64,000 nt of DNA from Bacteroidota bacterium (GTDB lineage Bacteria > Bacteroidota > Bacteroidia > Cytophagales > Cyclobacteriaceae): assembly GCA_018266435.1 (NCBI GenBank), contig JAFEAL010000015.1, forward strand, positions 17,396 to 81,395. Reading direction: 5' to 3'. This document shows positions 53,848 to 62,143 of the stretch, piece after piece (position 1 is the stretch's first letter; each line of letters begins with the position of its first letter). Below the pieces are notes generated by a model that was given only the letters and a program-made list of their open reading frames with translations, was not told the DNA's origin and searched no databases. The translations under genes were made by a program, and so were the position numbers.

Positions 53848-54384
53848 ATGATTAAGCACCCTTGGCACGAAACCCCGGTTGGAGCAAGACCACCAGAATT
53901 GATCAACGGCATTATTGAGATTTCTACGGGTATGCACACCAAGTATGAAGTAGACAAAGATACCGGGTTGCTGAAGCTTGACCGCATCCTGTATTCAGCG
54001 GTCTATTATCCTGCCAATTATGGGTTCATTCCACAAACCTTGGGTGATGATCACGACCCGTTAGATATTATGGTTTTATGCCGCGAGCCCATTCAGCCGC
54101 TATGCCTGGTGCCTTCGCGAGTGATTGGTGTGATGCAGATGATTGATCAGGGATTAGCCGATGAAAAAATTTTAGCAGTAGCTGATAATGATGCCAACAC
54201 CAAGCACCTCAATGATATTAATGAATTAGAATCTCATTTCAAATTAGAACTGAAAGAGTTTTTTGAGAGTTACAAAAAACTGGAAAACAAAGTGGTGATC
54301 GTTCCCGATTTTCAAGGTAAAGAAACAGCCATGAAAATCATTGAAAAAGCCATGGCGAATTACCGGGCTGAATTCAAAAAATAA
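53848..54384 (+). CDS. ppa: Inorganic pyrophosphatase (family I)
   Basis: 178 residues of typical family I length, hydrolysing pyrophosphate with Mg2+. It has KYEVDKDTGLLKLDR, YPANYGFIPQTL and the metal-binding motif DDHDPLDIMV, plus a later Asp-rich segment (VADNDANTKHLND). The glycosyltransferase gene starts on the last base of its stop codon (TAATG), so translation of the two may be coupled. Confidence 0.95.
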   Translation: MIKHPWHETPVGARPPELINGIIEISTGMHTKYEVDKDTGLLKLDRILYSAVYYPANYGFIPQTLGDDHDPLDIMVLCREPIQPLCLVPSRVIGVMQMIDQGLADEKILAVADNDANTKHLNDINELESHFKLELKEFFESYKKLENKVVIVPDFQGKETAMKIIEKAMANYRAEFKK

Positions 54385-55382
54385 TGACGGGCAAGCCTAC
54401 TTCTTTTCTCCTTATTCAAACAGCTTTTGTAGGTGATGTGATTTTGGCTACTGCCTTGGTTGAAATACTTCATCAATCCTATCCGGATGCAGCCATTGAT
54501 TTTCTCCTTCGTAAAGGAAATGAGGGACTACTGGCCGGACATCCGTTGTTAAGGGAAGTGCTGATTTGGAATAAGAAGGAATCCAAGATCAAAAACCTTT
54601 TCAAACTGATTTCGGTTATCCGATCAAAAAAATATTCCTGTGTGGTGAATGTTCACCGGTTTGCCAGTTCAGGAATCATCACCGTTTTTTCAGGAGCCAA
54701 GACTACAATTGGTTTTAATAAAAACCCTTTGTCTATTTTTTTTTCCATTCGGATCAATCATGAAATCGGAAATACGCACGAAACAACACGCAATCAGAAA
54801 TTGATTGAATCGCTGACGGACTCAACTGCTGCTCGTCCGCGTTTGTACCCGTCTTTACCGGATTTTGAGAAAACAAAAAATTATAAAAACGGTCAGTACA
54901 TCTGTTTCGCGCCTACATCGGTTTGGTTTACCAAACAGTTACCGGCCGAGAAATGGATTGCATTGTTAAAGTCGATCAAAGGACAATTTGTTAATTGTTA
55001 TTTACTGGGAGCCCCGGCCGATCATCACATCTGTGAGTCCATCAGGCTATCTGTTGCAGACTCTACGGTTATCAACCTGGCCGGAAAACTTTCTTTTCTT
55101 GAATCGGCTGCCTTGATGAAAGAAGCCACAATGAATTTTGTCAATGACTCCGCTCCAATGCACATTGCTTCGGCTATGAATGCGCCTGTTACGGCCGTGT
55201 ATTGTTCTACTGTTCCAGCTTTTGGTTTTGGCCCGCTTTCTGATCAGTCATTTGTGGTGGAGACGAAAGAAAAACTGGATTGCCGCCCGTGCGGGTTGCA
55301 TGGACACAAAGATTGCCCGAAAGGACATTTTAACTGCGCTTACTCCATTGAAAATGAACAGCTACTGAGTTCGTTAAAATGA
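54384..55382 (+). CDS. Glycosyltransferase family 9 (heptosyltransferase-like)
   Basis: 332 residues with the GT-B layout of ADP-heptose:LPS heptosyltransferases: N-terminal FLLIQTAFVGDVILATALVE, AIDFLLRKGNEGLL, and C-terminal nucleotide-sugar region FVNDSAPMHIASAMNAPVTAVYCST. A Cys/His cluster near the end (CRPCGLHGHKDCPKGHFNC) is common in this family. Probably adds a sugar to lipopolysaccharide core or another surface glycan. Its 3' end overlaps the convergent Maf gene by 9 bp. Confidence 0.88.
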   Translation: MTGKPTSFLLIQTAFVGDVILATALVEILHQSYPDAAIDFLLRKGNEGLLAGHPLLREVLIWNKKESKIKNLFKLISVIRSKKYSCVVNVHRFASSGIITVFSGAKTTIGFNKNPLSIFFSIRINHEIGNTHETTRNQKLIESLTDSTAARPRLYPSLPDFEKTKNYKNGQYICFAPTSVWFTKQLPAEKWIALLKSIKGQFVNCYLLGAPADHHICESIRLSVADSTVINLAGKLSFLESAALMKEATMNFVNDSAPMHIASAMNAPVTAVYCSTVPAFGFGPLSDQSFVVETKEKLDCRPCGLHGHKDCPKGHFNCAYSIENEQLLSSLK

Positions 55383-55943
55383 CTGCAGACGTGCATAAAC
55401 CTGATGCACGGGCAAACCCATTACGGTAAAATATGAACCCACAATTTTTTCTATGGCAACCATGCCGATAAAATCTTGTGCGCCATACGCCCCGGCCTTG
55501 TCGTAGGGCTTGTAATGATCAACATAAAATTCAATTTCTTCTTTCGATAATGTTTTGAATGTTACTTCCGTCCGGTCGTCAAAACACTCGCATTTTTCTT
55601 GACTGAGTAAACATACGGCAGTGATGACGGTGTGGGTATTTCCGCTTAACCGAGAGAGCATTTCAATGGCTTCATTACGGTCTTGTGGTTTGTTTAGGAT
55701 TTTATTTTTTAAGATTACTACTGTGTCTGAGGCCACTACAATTTCATCGGTGATTTTGAATAACAATGCTTTAGCCTTTTTTTCTGCAAGGTAGGAGGGA
55801 ACATTTTCCGCAGGCATATCACCGGGAAAAGATTCATCAATATGCGGAGGATCAACAGTAAATGTAAGTCCAATTTCTTTAAGCAAATATTGCCTGCGCG
55901 GAGAAGCCGAGGCGAGGATTAATTTTCTGGTTTGATGAAACAT
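55374..55943 (-). CDS. Maf-family nucleotide pyrophosphatase
   Basis: 189 residues with the Maf signature LILASASPRRQYLLKEIG, the central ASDTVVILKN segment and KAGAYGAQDFIGMVAIEKIVGSYF. Maf enzymes hydrolyse non-canonical or UTP/dTTP-like nucleoside triphosphates. The ATG at 55943 (MFHQTRKLIL) is preferred; an in-frame ATG at 55967 would add eight residues. Its stop overlaps the 3' end of the convergent glycosyltransferase gene. Confidence 0.92.
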   Translation of the reverse strand: MFHQTRKLILASASPRRQYLLKEIGLTFTVDPPHIDESFPGDMPAENVPSYLAEKKAKALLFKITDEIVVASDTVVILKNKILNKPQDRNEAIEMLSRLSGNTHTVITAVCLLSQEKCECFDDRTEVTFKTLSKEEIEFYVDHYKPYDKAGAYGAQDFIGMVAIEKIVGSYFTVMGLPVHQVYARLQSF

Positions 55944-55975
55944 AAGCTGCGATGACGAATACTGCAACTTACCAT

Positions 55976-56788
55976 TTATTGATATACCCGCACGTAATCT
56001 ACTATCATTTTTTGTGGCCAGATAGTTGGGTCAATGCCTTTCATACCGCCCCAGTTTCCGCCTACAGCCAGGTTGAGGATTACATGAAAGCGCTGATCGA
56101 ACGGCCACCCGCGAAAATCATCAGCTGGTTTTTTTTGAACCGTGTGGTAGGGGGTCTGATCTACATAAAAATCAATTTGATTTTCTGTCCATTCAACGGA
56201 ATAAATATGAAATACTTCTGAACAATCAGGAACAAGTGTTTTTCCTTCTTGTTGAGTTTGTTTAACGTGATTGTATTTTTCTGAGTGTAGAGTGCCATGA
56301 ATTACACCCGGGTCAAAGCCAACATGTTCCATAATATCTATTTCACCACTGGCAGGCCAGCCGCCATATTTCCAGTCGGAAGGTAGCATCCAGATAGCAG
56401 GCCAGGTGCCGTTACCGTGCGGCAATTTGGCGCGAACTTCTACACGGCCATACTTCCAATCGCCTTTATTTTTAGTTACCAGCCGTGCACTGGTAAACTC
56501 TTTTCCGTTTTTAGTTTCTTTGATAGCTTCAATAGTAAGCATTCCGTTTTCAACATGTGCATTGTTAAGGCTTTTAGTATAAAATTGGGCTTCGTTATTT
56601 CCCCATCCGCACACGGTGGGGCAGCCGTCACCCAGGTCATAATTCCAGCGTGTGGAGTCGGGCCGGCCGGAGTAGTCAAACTCATCACACCAGACCAGCT
56701 TTCTTTTTTCTGAACTGAAGTGATCATACAATGAACCGCTCAGCAATAGCAAAAAGAAAATTAGGGCATTCATGGCATTTATTTTCAC
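55976..56788 (-). CDS. Glycoside hydrolase family 16 (beta-glucanase/laminarinase-like)
   Basis: 270 residues with a hydrophobic N-terminal export signal, then a single GH16 domain: LVWCDEFDYSGRPDSTRWNY, the catalytic strand GEIDIMEHVG with Glu149, Asp151 and Glu154, and the terminal VDYVRVYQ. Such enzymes cleave beta-1,3 or mixed-linkage glucans or algal galactans. No T9SS sorting domain or carbohydrate-binding module is attached, so it is probably periplasmic. In-frame ATGs at 56788 and 56773 are both possible. Confidence 0.9.
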   Translation of the reverse strand: MKINAMNALIFFLLLLSGSLYDHFSSEKRKLVWCDEFDYSGRPDSTRWNYDLGDGCPTVCGWGNNEAQFYTKSLNNAHVENGMLTIEAIKETKNGKEFTSARLVTKNKGDWKYGRVEVRAKLPHGNGTWPAIWMLPSDWKYGGWPASGEIDIMEHVGFDPGVIHGTLHSEKYNHVKQTQQEGKTLVPDCSEVFHIYSVEWTENQIDFYVDQTPYHTVQKKPADDFRGWPFDQRFHVILNLAVGGNWGGMKGIDPTIWPQKMIVDYVRVYQ

Positions 56789-56865
56789 CTAAATATTGTA
56801 ATTAAATAGCTGGATTGCTGTAACCTTTTAAAAAATCGTAAGTTTCCCTACCCGAACAACAATAC

Positions 56866-57417
56866 TTGGAAGCCCTTTCAGACAATGCATTGATGGCCAA
56901 AGTGCGGGACGGTGACCCCGAAAAACTAGGCCTGCTTTATGAACGCTATAAGCGATCATTGTTAGGTTTTTTTATTGGATTGATTCGCGAGCGTGAAGTG
57001 GCAGAAGATTTGGTTCAGAATACGTTTATGCGAATTTTAAAGTACAAGCACTTGTTTCGCGCAGACGGTGATTTTCGCACCTGGCTTTTTCATATTGCGC
57101 GCAATGTGAAAAATGACCATTACCGAAAGAACAAAATCATTCATGAAAATGTAGAAAAATGGGAGGAGCAAATTAAAGACAAAACCGACTCGCTTGCCAG
57201 TTGGCAAAGTGAAGAAGAGCACCGGATGCTTGCTCTGGCGCTTGATAAACTTCCGGAAGAAAAACGTGAAATTATCTTACTGAGTAAGTACCAGGAAAAA
57301 AAATATAAAGAAATAGGCGAGATACTGGGGTGCTCAGAAGGTACGGTAAAAGTAAAAGTATTTCGTGCATTACAAGAACTGAAAGAGGTATACCGGTTAG
57401 TTGAAAAAAACATGTGA
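56866..57417 (+). CDS. ECF-type RNA polymerase sigma factor
   Basis: 183 residues with sigma region 2 (about 22-95: YERYKRSLLGFFIGLI, AEDLVQNTFMRILKY, DFRTWLFHIARNVKNDHYRK) and region 4 (about 125-175: LDKLPEEKREIILLSKYQEK, EIGEILGCSEGTVKVKVFRAL). A TTG at 56866 gives the usual EALSDNALM lead; the first ATG is at 56893 and would clip helix 1. It heads an operon with a HEAT-repeat membrane protein and two DUF4097 proteins. Confidence 0.9.
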   Translation: MEALSDNALMAKVRDGDPEKLGLLYERYKRSLLGFFIGLIREREVAEDLVQNTFMRILKYKHLFRADGDFRTWLFHIARNVKNDHYRKNKIIHENVEKWEEQIKDKTDSLASWQSEEEHRMLALALDKLPEEKREIILLSKYQEKKYKEIGEILGCSEGTVKVKVFRALQELKEVYRLVEKNM

Positions 57418-57428
57418 ACAGAAGCATT

Positions 57429-58205
57429 ATGGACCATAATAAGATACAAGAACTGATCAGCAAGTACAACGAAGGAGTTGCCGAACCCTCGGATGTACTG
57501 CAATTGGAAAAACTCATAGCAGACGGAGTGGTAGAGTTAACCCAACTGCATGAACTAGCCGCACTTGATGGGGGTATAGATCGGGTTGTTTCGCCCACAC
57601 CTTCACAGGAAACCGACCGTGCTTTTTATAAAATGTTAAAAGCCAGGAAAAAAAACAGATTGAAGGCAATCCGTTTTGGAGGGGTAGCAGGCTCATTGTT
57701 TTCAAGATGGATAGCTGTCTCTTTCTTGCTTGTTATTGGTTTTATGGTGGGGCAGGTATTTCAAAAACAAACCGGAAAAAGCGAAGTGAAAGTATTGGCC
57801 GATGAAGTTACCAGTCTTAAAGAAATGATGATGATTTCGCTGCTCGAAAACGAATCGGCTACTGACCGATTAAAGGCCGTAAGCCTCAGTGAAGAAATCA
57901 AAGGGCCGAGCCAAAAAGTAACAGAGGCATTATTTAAGACACTCAACGAAGACCCCAGCGTGAACGTCAGGCTGGCTGCACTTGAAGCTTTGCGCGGGTA
58001 TTCCAAGTCTCCTGCTGTTCGTGAAGGTTTGGTAAAATCCATTGCCCGGCAACAGTCGCCACTCGTTCAGGTAGCATTGGCTGAATTGATGGCTGCCCTG
58101 CAAGAAAAATCTTCGGTTAAGGAACTGAAAAAAGTACTGGAACAAAAACAAACCCCAAAAGAAGTGAAACAGCGCATTAAAGAAAGTATCAATGTGTTAA
58201 TCTAA
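57429..58205 (+). CDS. Membrane protein with HEAT-like repeats, probable anti-sigma factor
   Basis: 258 residues: a cytoplasmic helical N-terminus (1-80, IQELISKYNEGVAEPSDVLQ), one transmembrane helix (about 93-110), then a periplasmic region with a short coiled coil and HEAT-like helices (EDPSVNVRLAALEALRGYSK; SPLVQVALAELMAALQEKSS). Position directly after an ECF sigma gene and single-pass topology suggest it holds the sigma factor inactive, with the HEAT part sensing a periplasmic signal. No zinc-finger anti-sigma motif is seen. An in-frame GTG at 57414 overlapping the sigma stop (GTGA) is an alternative start. Confidence 0.7.
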   Translation: MDHNKIQELISKYNEGVAEPSDVLQLEKLIADGVVELTQLHELAALDGGIDRVVSPTPSQETDRAFYKMLKARKKNRLKAIRFGGVAGSLFSRWIAVSFLLVIGFMVGQVFQKQTGKSEVKVLADEVTSLKEMMMISLLENESATDRLKAVSLSEEIKGPSQKVTEALFKTLNEDPSVNVRLAALEALRGYSKSPAVREGLVKSIARQQSPLVQVALAELMAALQEKSSVKELKKVLEQKQTPKEVKQRIKESINVLI

Positions 58206-58210
58206 AAAAA

Positions 58211-59074
58211 ATGAAAGTCATATTTATACTGCTGATGAGTACCTGTTGTGGCTATGCCCAGGTATTTACTGATAAGATTATCAAAGAACTGAAATTTGAA
58301 AAAAAATCCCCGGCCAATACGCTAATTCTGGCCAATGTAAACGGCTCGATAAAAGCAGAGGGTTATGATGGAGATAAAATTTTGATTGAAGCCGAGCGAA
58401 CCATCAAAGCAAAGACCGATACCCGCCTTGAACAAGGTAAAAAAGAACTACAACTAAAACAGATTGACCGCCTGGATACACTGATCGTGTATGTGAGTAA
58501 TGGCTGCAATCATTTTAGCTATGAAAGAAAAAAACACCAAAACGGTTGGGGTTACTCTTGGGATTGTGATGAGAGCGATTGCAATCCGCCCTACGATTAT
58601 GTCTTCAATTTTATTGTGAAAGTGCCGGCTTACATCCATCTCGAAGTAGGAACGATAAATCAGGGAAGTGTTGTGGTGTCAGGTATGAAAGGAATGGTGA
58701 AAGCAACCAATGTTAATGGAGCGATTAAACTTACCGCATTAGAGGGGTACGCAAGCGCCAATACAATTAATGGTGATGTAGATATTGATTATTTGCGTAA
58801 CCCCAACCAAGATGGCAAGTATTATTCATTGAATGGTGACATCAACGCCTGGTTTGTAAAAGGACTTTCGGCAACGATAAGCTTTAAAAGTTTTAATGGA
58901 TCACTTTACACCAACGTGGATAAACTGCAAGAGCTACCGGCAGTGCTAGAAAAAAAGCAAAGTGAGAATGGCATTAAACTGAAAATAAGTCATAACCGAT
59001 TTAAAGTGGGCAATGGCGGGGTGTTACAAGATTTTGAAACGTTTAATGGCGATGTGATTGTAAAAGAAAAATAA
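58211..59074 (+). CDS. DUF4097 family exported protein 1
   Basis: 287 residues with a signal peptide (MKVIFILLMSTCCGYAQ) and a right-handed beta-helix-like series of short strands with NG turns (VNGSIKAEGYDG, GMVKATNVNGAIKLTALEG, NTINGDVDIDYL, SFNGSLYT, TFNGDVIVKEK), typical of DUF4097. A Cys/aromatic-rich insertion (about 97-130: Cys99, Cys119, Cys124) interrupts the first strands and is absent from its paralogue. It is 5 bp behind the HEAT protein gene. Confidence 0.75.
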   Translation: MKVIFILLMSTCCGYAQVFTDKIIKELKFEKKSPANTLILANVNGSIKAEGYDGDKILIEAERTIKAKTDTRLEQGKKELQLKQIDRLDTLIVYVSNGCNHFSYERKKHQNGWGYSWDCDESDCNPPYDYVFNFIVKVPAYIHLEVGTINQGSVVVSGMKGMVKATNVNGAIKLTALEGYASANTINGDVDIDYLRNPNQDGKYYSLNGDINAWFVKGLSATISFKSFNGSLYTNVDKLQELPAVLEKKQSENGIKLKISHNRFKVGNGGVLQDFETFNGDVIVKEK

Positions 59075-59099
59075 ACTGAAAAAATAAAACAACTAAAAA

Positions 59100-59942
59100 A
59101 TGAAAATACTATTGAGTGCGTTTTTTATTCTGACTAGTTTTTTGCTGAAGGCACAAAACTCCGGAGAATTTACAGTACCCTTTTCAAGCCCCACGGGCGT
59201 GGTAAAAGTAATTGTTGATATTAAAACCGGATCAGTTACAGTGAAAGGAACAGCCCGCAAAGATGTGTGGGTAAAGTATTCTGATAAAGAAGAAAATGAA
59301 CCCGAAACAGTTGAAGACAACAACAATGACAACGATAATGACCACCGAAACCGCACAACCAACAAAGAAGGATTGAAAAAAATCAGCAATGGCACCATGA
59401 ACTTAGAAGCATCCGAGTATCAAAATACTGTTAAAATCAATTCAGATAATTGGGGTAACCGCATGAATGTGATTGTTGAAGTTCCGTCTACGGTGAGTTT
59501 AAAAGTGAAAACGTACAATGACGGAGACCTGGAGGTTAACAATATCACAGGAATTGTGGAATTAACTAATTACAACGGAGCGATAACGGCTACAGGGATT
59601 TCAGGCACAGTAGTGGCCGAAACATACAATGGCGATATCAAAATAGTGTATGACAAGCTAACCCCTGATACACCGTTAAGCTATGCCAATTTTAATGGCA
59701 ACATTGACCTTACCTTCCCAGCCTCGCTGAAGGCGAATGTTAAAATGAAGACTAAGCAAGGAGAGATTTATTCCGGCTTCGATGCCCAGGTAAAAAAAGG
59801 AAGCCCGGTTACCAAAACCGAAACCAAAACGGGTATTTACAAAGTGCAGATTGACGATTGGGTAAAAGTAGATGTAAACGGGGGAGGGCCCGAGGTAAGT
59901 ATTCAGACTTACAACGGAGATATTTTTCTTCGAAAAAAATAA
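59100..59942 (+). CDS. DUF4097 family exported protein 2
   Basis: 280 residues with a signal peptide (MKILLSAFFILTSFLLKAQ) and the same repeated short-strand pattern (TGIVELTNYNGAITATGISG, VVAETYNGDIKIVYD, FNGNIDLTF, QTYNGDIFLRKK). It carries an Asn/Asp-rich loop (about 80-93) that could bind divalent cations. It is a paralogue of the preceding gene and the last gene of the ECF operon, followed by a strong terminator. Confidence 0.75.
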   Translation: MKILLSAFFILTSFLLKAQNSGEFTVPFSSPTGVVKVIVDIKTGSVTVKGTARKDVWVKYSDKEENEPETVEDNNNDNDNDHRNRTTNKEGLKKISNGTMNLEASEYQNTVKINSDNWGNRMNVIVEVPSTVSLKVKTYNDGDLEVNNITGIVELTNYNGAITATGISGTVVAETYNGDIKIVYDKLTPDTPLSYANFNGNIDLTFPASLKANVKMKTKQGEIYSGFDAQVKKGSPVTKTETKTGIYKVQIDDWVKVDVNGGGPEVSIQTYNGDIFLRKK

Positions 59943-59956
59943 AATTTAATTTTTAG

Positions 59957-59994
59957 GAGAGGCTGGTTTAAAAAGAACAACCTCTTTTTTTTTT
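59957..59994 (+). terminator. Intrinsic terminator of the ECF operon
   Basis: Stem AGAGG / CCTCT (59958-59962, 59981-59985) extended by inner GTT/AAC pairing, followed by ten consecutive T's (59985-59994). Confidence 0.75.
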
Positions 59995-60090
59995 GAATCC
60001 TTAACATATAATCAGACGTCAGCATAAATCTCTTCAAAAAAATCTTTTTTTTGGATTTTGAATTTTGATTGTTGAATTTTGGAATCACAA

Positions 60091-60163
60091 GCGGGAGTAG
60101 CTCAGTTGGTAGAGCATCAGCTTCCCAAGCTGAGGGTCGCGAGTTCGAGCCTCGTTTCCCGCT
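60091..60163 (+). tRNA. tRNA-Gly (anticodon CCC)
   Basis: A 73-nt cloverleaf: acceptor GCGGGAG pairs with TTCCCGC, D arm GCTC-AGTTGGTA-GAGC, anticodon stem TCAGC/GCTGA with loop TTCCCAA (anticodon CCC), 5-nt variable loop, T arm GCGAG-TTCGAGC-CTCGT. Discriminator T; CCA is not encoded. It marks the left boundary of the accessory segment that follows. Confidence 0.95.
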
Positions 60164-60210
60164 CTGATTAGCAATCGCTTACGATTACGCCCAAAATTCA
60201 GATTAAGGAT

Positions 60211-61101
60211 TTGCACTATAAACTGTATAGCAATTTTTTGAATCGCGAGGACTTTTACCCCTTCGGCCTTTCGTTTAATAAGTATCAAAGAGAAGGTTCT
60301 GTACCAAATACGCTCAAGCTTTTTCAAGATCAGGAGCATATTGATGATCTTGGTCTCGACTGGGATCAGTTCAAGTGGAGAAACCATCAGCCGGAAATTG
60401 GAAGATTCTTTAATATCGATCCACTAGCCGACAAATATGTTTACAACTCACCTTATGCGTTCAGCGAAAATCAGGTTGTTGCTCACAGGGAATTAGAGGG
60501 ATTAGAGAAGTTCGATATTAAATATTCTGATGGCTCAACGGGTGCTGAATATGGCCCTTATGCAAACCAACAGGCGGCAGAAACGGCACACGATAATAAG
60601 ATGTTGACGTCTCCAACCGAAAACCCTCAAATTACTTCTGAGGTCGACCCAAATAGATGCCATCCCGTGTACAATACAGAGAGACCACACAACGGCGTGG
60701 ATATAGTCAACTCAGATAATAGCAAAACAGATGGTGCTAAGGTCGTTGCACCGGTAAATGGCACTGTAACAAAGGGCTTTCAAAAAGAGGGTGCAGGTAA
60801 CTTCCTATCTATTAAAGGAACTGACGGAAAAACTCATAACCTATTCCATTTACAATCCGGTTCTACAGATAAAATTGCGAACGGCTCTCAGGTAGCTCGT
60901 GGACAGCAAATTGGAAAAATCGGAAATACTGGAATAGGAACGGCCCCGCACCTTCACTATGAAGTAAGGGGGCTAAATGGCAAGGTTTTGTTGCCTAGGC
61001 AGCAAAATCCAGGGTTAACTAACGGGCAAGCGAACAAAAATGTGGTGTTTACAAAAGCACCACTTCAAATCAAACTACAAGGCCAAATATCAATAAGGTA
61101 A
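60211..61101 (+). CDS. Truncated RHS-core protein with M23/LytM peptidase C-terminal tip (orphan toxin module)
   Basis: A frame open from just after a TAG at 60169 (nominal TTG start at 60211, 296 residues) begins abruptly inside an RHS-associated core: DFYPFGLSFNKYQREGSVPN, DDLGLDWDQF, PEIGRFFNIDPLADKYVYN, SPYAFSENQVV. It switches after RELEGLE (about residue 99) to a new domain. That domain holds zinc-peptidase motifs: HNGVD (His160, Asp164), AGNFLSIKG and the HLH pair (His247, His249) in GTAPHLHYEV, as in M23/LytM glycyl or peptidoglycan endopeptidases. No signal peptide, YD repeats or 5' portion are present. This is the layout of a displaced polymorphic-toxin tip; expression is uncertain. 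Confidence 0.75.
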   Translation: MHYKLYSNFLNREDFYPFGLSFNKYQREGSVPNTLKLFQDQEHIDDLGLDWDQFKWRNHQPEIGRFFNIDPLADKYVYNSPYAFSENQVVAHRELEGLEKFDIKYSDGSTGAEYGPYANQQAAETAHDNKMLTSPTENPQITSEVDPNRCHPVYNTERPHNGVDIVNSDNSKTDGAKVVAPVNGTVTKGFQKEGAGNFLSIKGTDGKTHNLFHLQSGSTDKIANGSQVARGQQIGKIGNTGIGTAPHLHYEVRGLNGKVLLPRQQNPGLTNGQANKNVVFTKAPLQIKLQGQISIR

Positions 61102-61102
61102 A

Positions 61103-61588
61103 ATGCTTATGAGATTCATCTTGGGATTTGTCTGTATCGTAACAGCTTTTGTCATTTCCAATGGCCAGGATAAAAGCTCCATTGTGGTTGTCGATACCAA
61201 GTTTTCGACTCTTCCTTTCGGGTTTGAGGTAGGTCCATCGAACATACACAAGGTCGTTAAATGGAAAATGACAAAGGAGCGAAAAATGGGGCCTAATGGT
61301 GTGGACTCGATAGTAACATTTAGGCACAGCAGTAATTCTTTTTCGTTTTTGAATGCCAGAAAAGGCTCAATATTTTATGGTGCCGAAATTGTTAGTCAGG
61401 GGGTAAAACTGGCTGGTGGAATTGAGATAGGGATGTTGAAGGACAATTTTGTTAAGCTGTTTAAAATCGATGACTCGGCAAAAGCAAATAAGTTTGTTAT
61501 TAAGGACGAATTTGAGTTTTGCCTTAATAACTTTTACTTCCAAAACGGCAAATTGACAAAGATAGTTTTAGGTGGTTGTATAGATTGA
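61103..61588 (+). CDS. Small secreted protein, candidate periplasmic immunity protein for the M23 tip
   Basis: 161 residues with an N-terminal signal peptide (MLMRFILGFVCIVTAFVIS) and a mature alpha/beta domain (SIVVVDTKFSTLPFGFEVG, GGIEIGMLKDNFVKLFKID, KDEFEFCLNNFYFQNGKL). It starts 1 bp after the stop of the RHS-M23 fragment. Immunity genes lie directly 3' of RHS tips, and an inhibitor of a peptidoglycan peptidase must act in the periplasm, so the signal peptide fits. No named family recognised. Confidence 0.6.
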   Translation: MLMRFILGFVCIVTAFVISNGQDKSSIVVVDTKFSTLPFGFEVGPSNIHKVVKWKMTKERKMGPNGVDSIVTFRHSSNSFSFLNARKGSIFYGAEIVSQGVKLAGGIEIGMLKDNFVKLFKIDDSAKANKFVIKDEFEFCLNNFYFQNGKLTKIVLGGCID

Positions 61589-61744
61589 GTGCCTCGACGC
61601 GGTAGTGCAACCTTACTTGACAGCCAGATTTTTTTGAAAGTTAGACTTGAGCAGGAAGGCATCGAGTAAACATAGACTGGCGCTTTTTCTTCGGTCGACA
61701 TAACATTAAGTACTTCGTTAAACTCCGACTGATTTTTTTGAGAT

Positions 61745-62143
61745 ATGAAACAATCAGAAAAGCTTGACATAATCTTGCGGTACTTGTACGAACGCAGGAA
61801 TGACAGGAGAGAATTTTCTATTGCTGAAATTCTTAAAGAGTCGAATGTTACGGCAGATGAAGCCGAGATTGGAAGACTTGCGAATCAACTTAGGACTGAT
61901 AAGCTTATCGAATTAAATGTACTGAGTCAGAAACTCAAAAAAGCAAAAATTACATCCAAGGGAGTCACCTATTGCGAGGAAGACTCGCATGCAAAAAAAG
62001 GAGAAAGCATTGTGAACCATTATCACATAGTGAACAGCCCGCAATCAAACATCGTAGTTCAGTCGAGCCAGGTGACAACAAAAAAATTAATGCCTACTTA
62101 TGGTTCGACTCTGATTTTGCACAAGAAGGTATTAAAGACATGA
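61745..62143 (+). CDS. Winged-helix-like protein, upstream part of a probably split gene
   Basis: 132 residues. The N-terminal ~75 residues look like a winged helix (KLDIILRYLYERRNDRREFS, IAEILKESNVTADEAEIGRL, LIELNVLSQKLKKAKITSKG). Then comes a beta-helix-like polar stretch (NHYHIVNSPQSNIVVQSSQV) seen in many small bacterial proteins. After an A7 run at 62080-62086 the frame gives a short unremarkable tail (LMPTYGSTL...) and stops. The other frame from the same point reads as plausible protein into the next gene, so a frameshift at the A tract is suspected. Confidence 0.55.
   Translation: MKQSEKLDIILRYLYERRNDRREFSIAEILKESNVTADEAEIGRLANQLRTDKLIELNVLSQKLKKAKITSKGVTYCEEDSHAKKGESIVNHYHIVNSPQSNIVVQSSQVTTKKLMPTYGSTLILHKKVLKT

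Noticed and set aside
60085..60387. Minus-strand frame over the tRNA and RHS fragment
   Set aside because: It reads through the tRNA in antisense (RDPQLGKLMLYQLSYSRL is the usual tRNA-derived artefact) and has no family.
61972..62139. Longer start for the downstream split-gene part
   Set aside because: Upstream of about 62087 this frame gives basic, unlikely sequence (MRGRLACKKRRKH) overlapping the well-supported winged-helix frame; only the part after the A7 tract looks coding.
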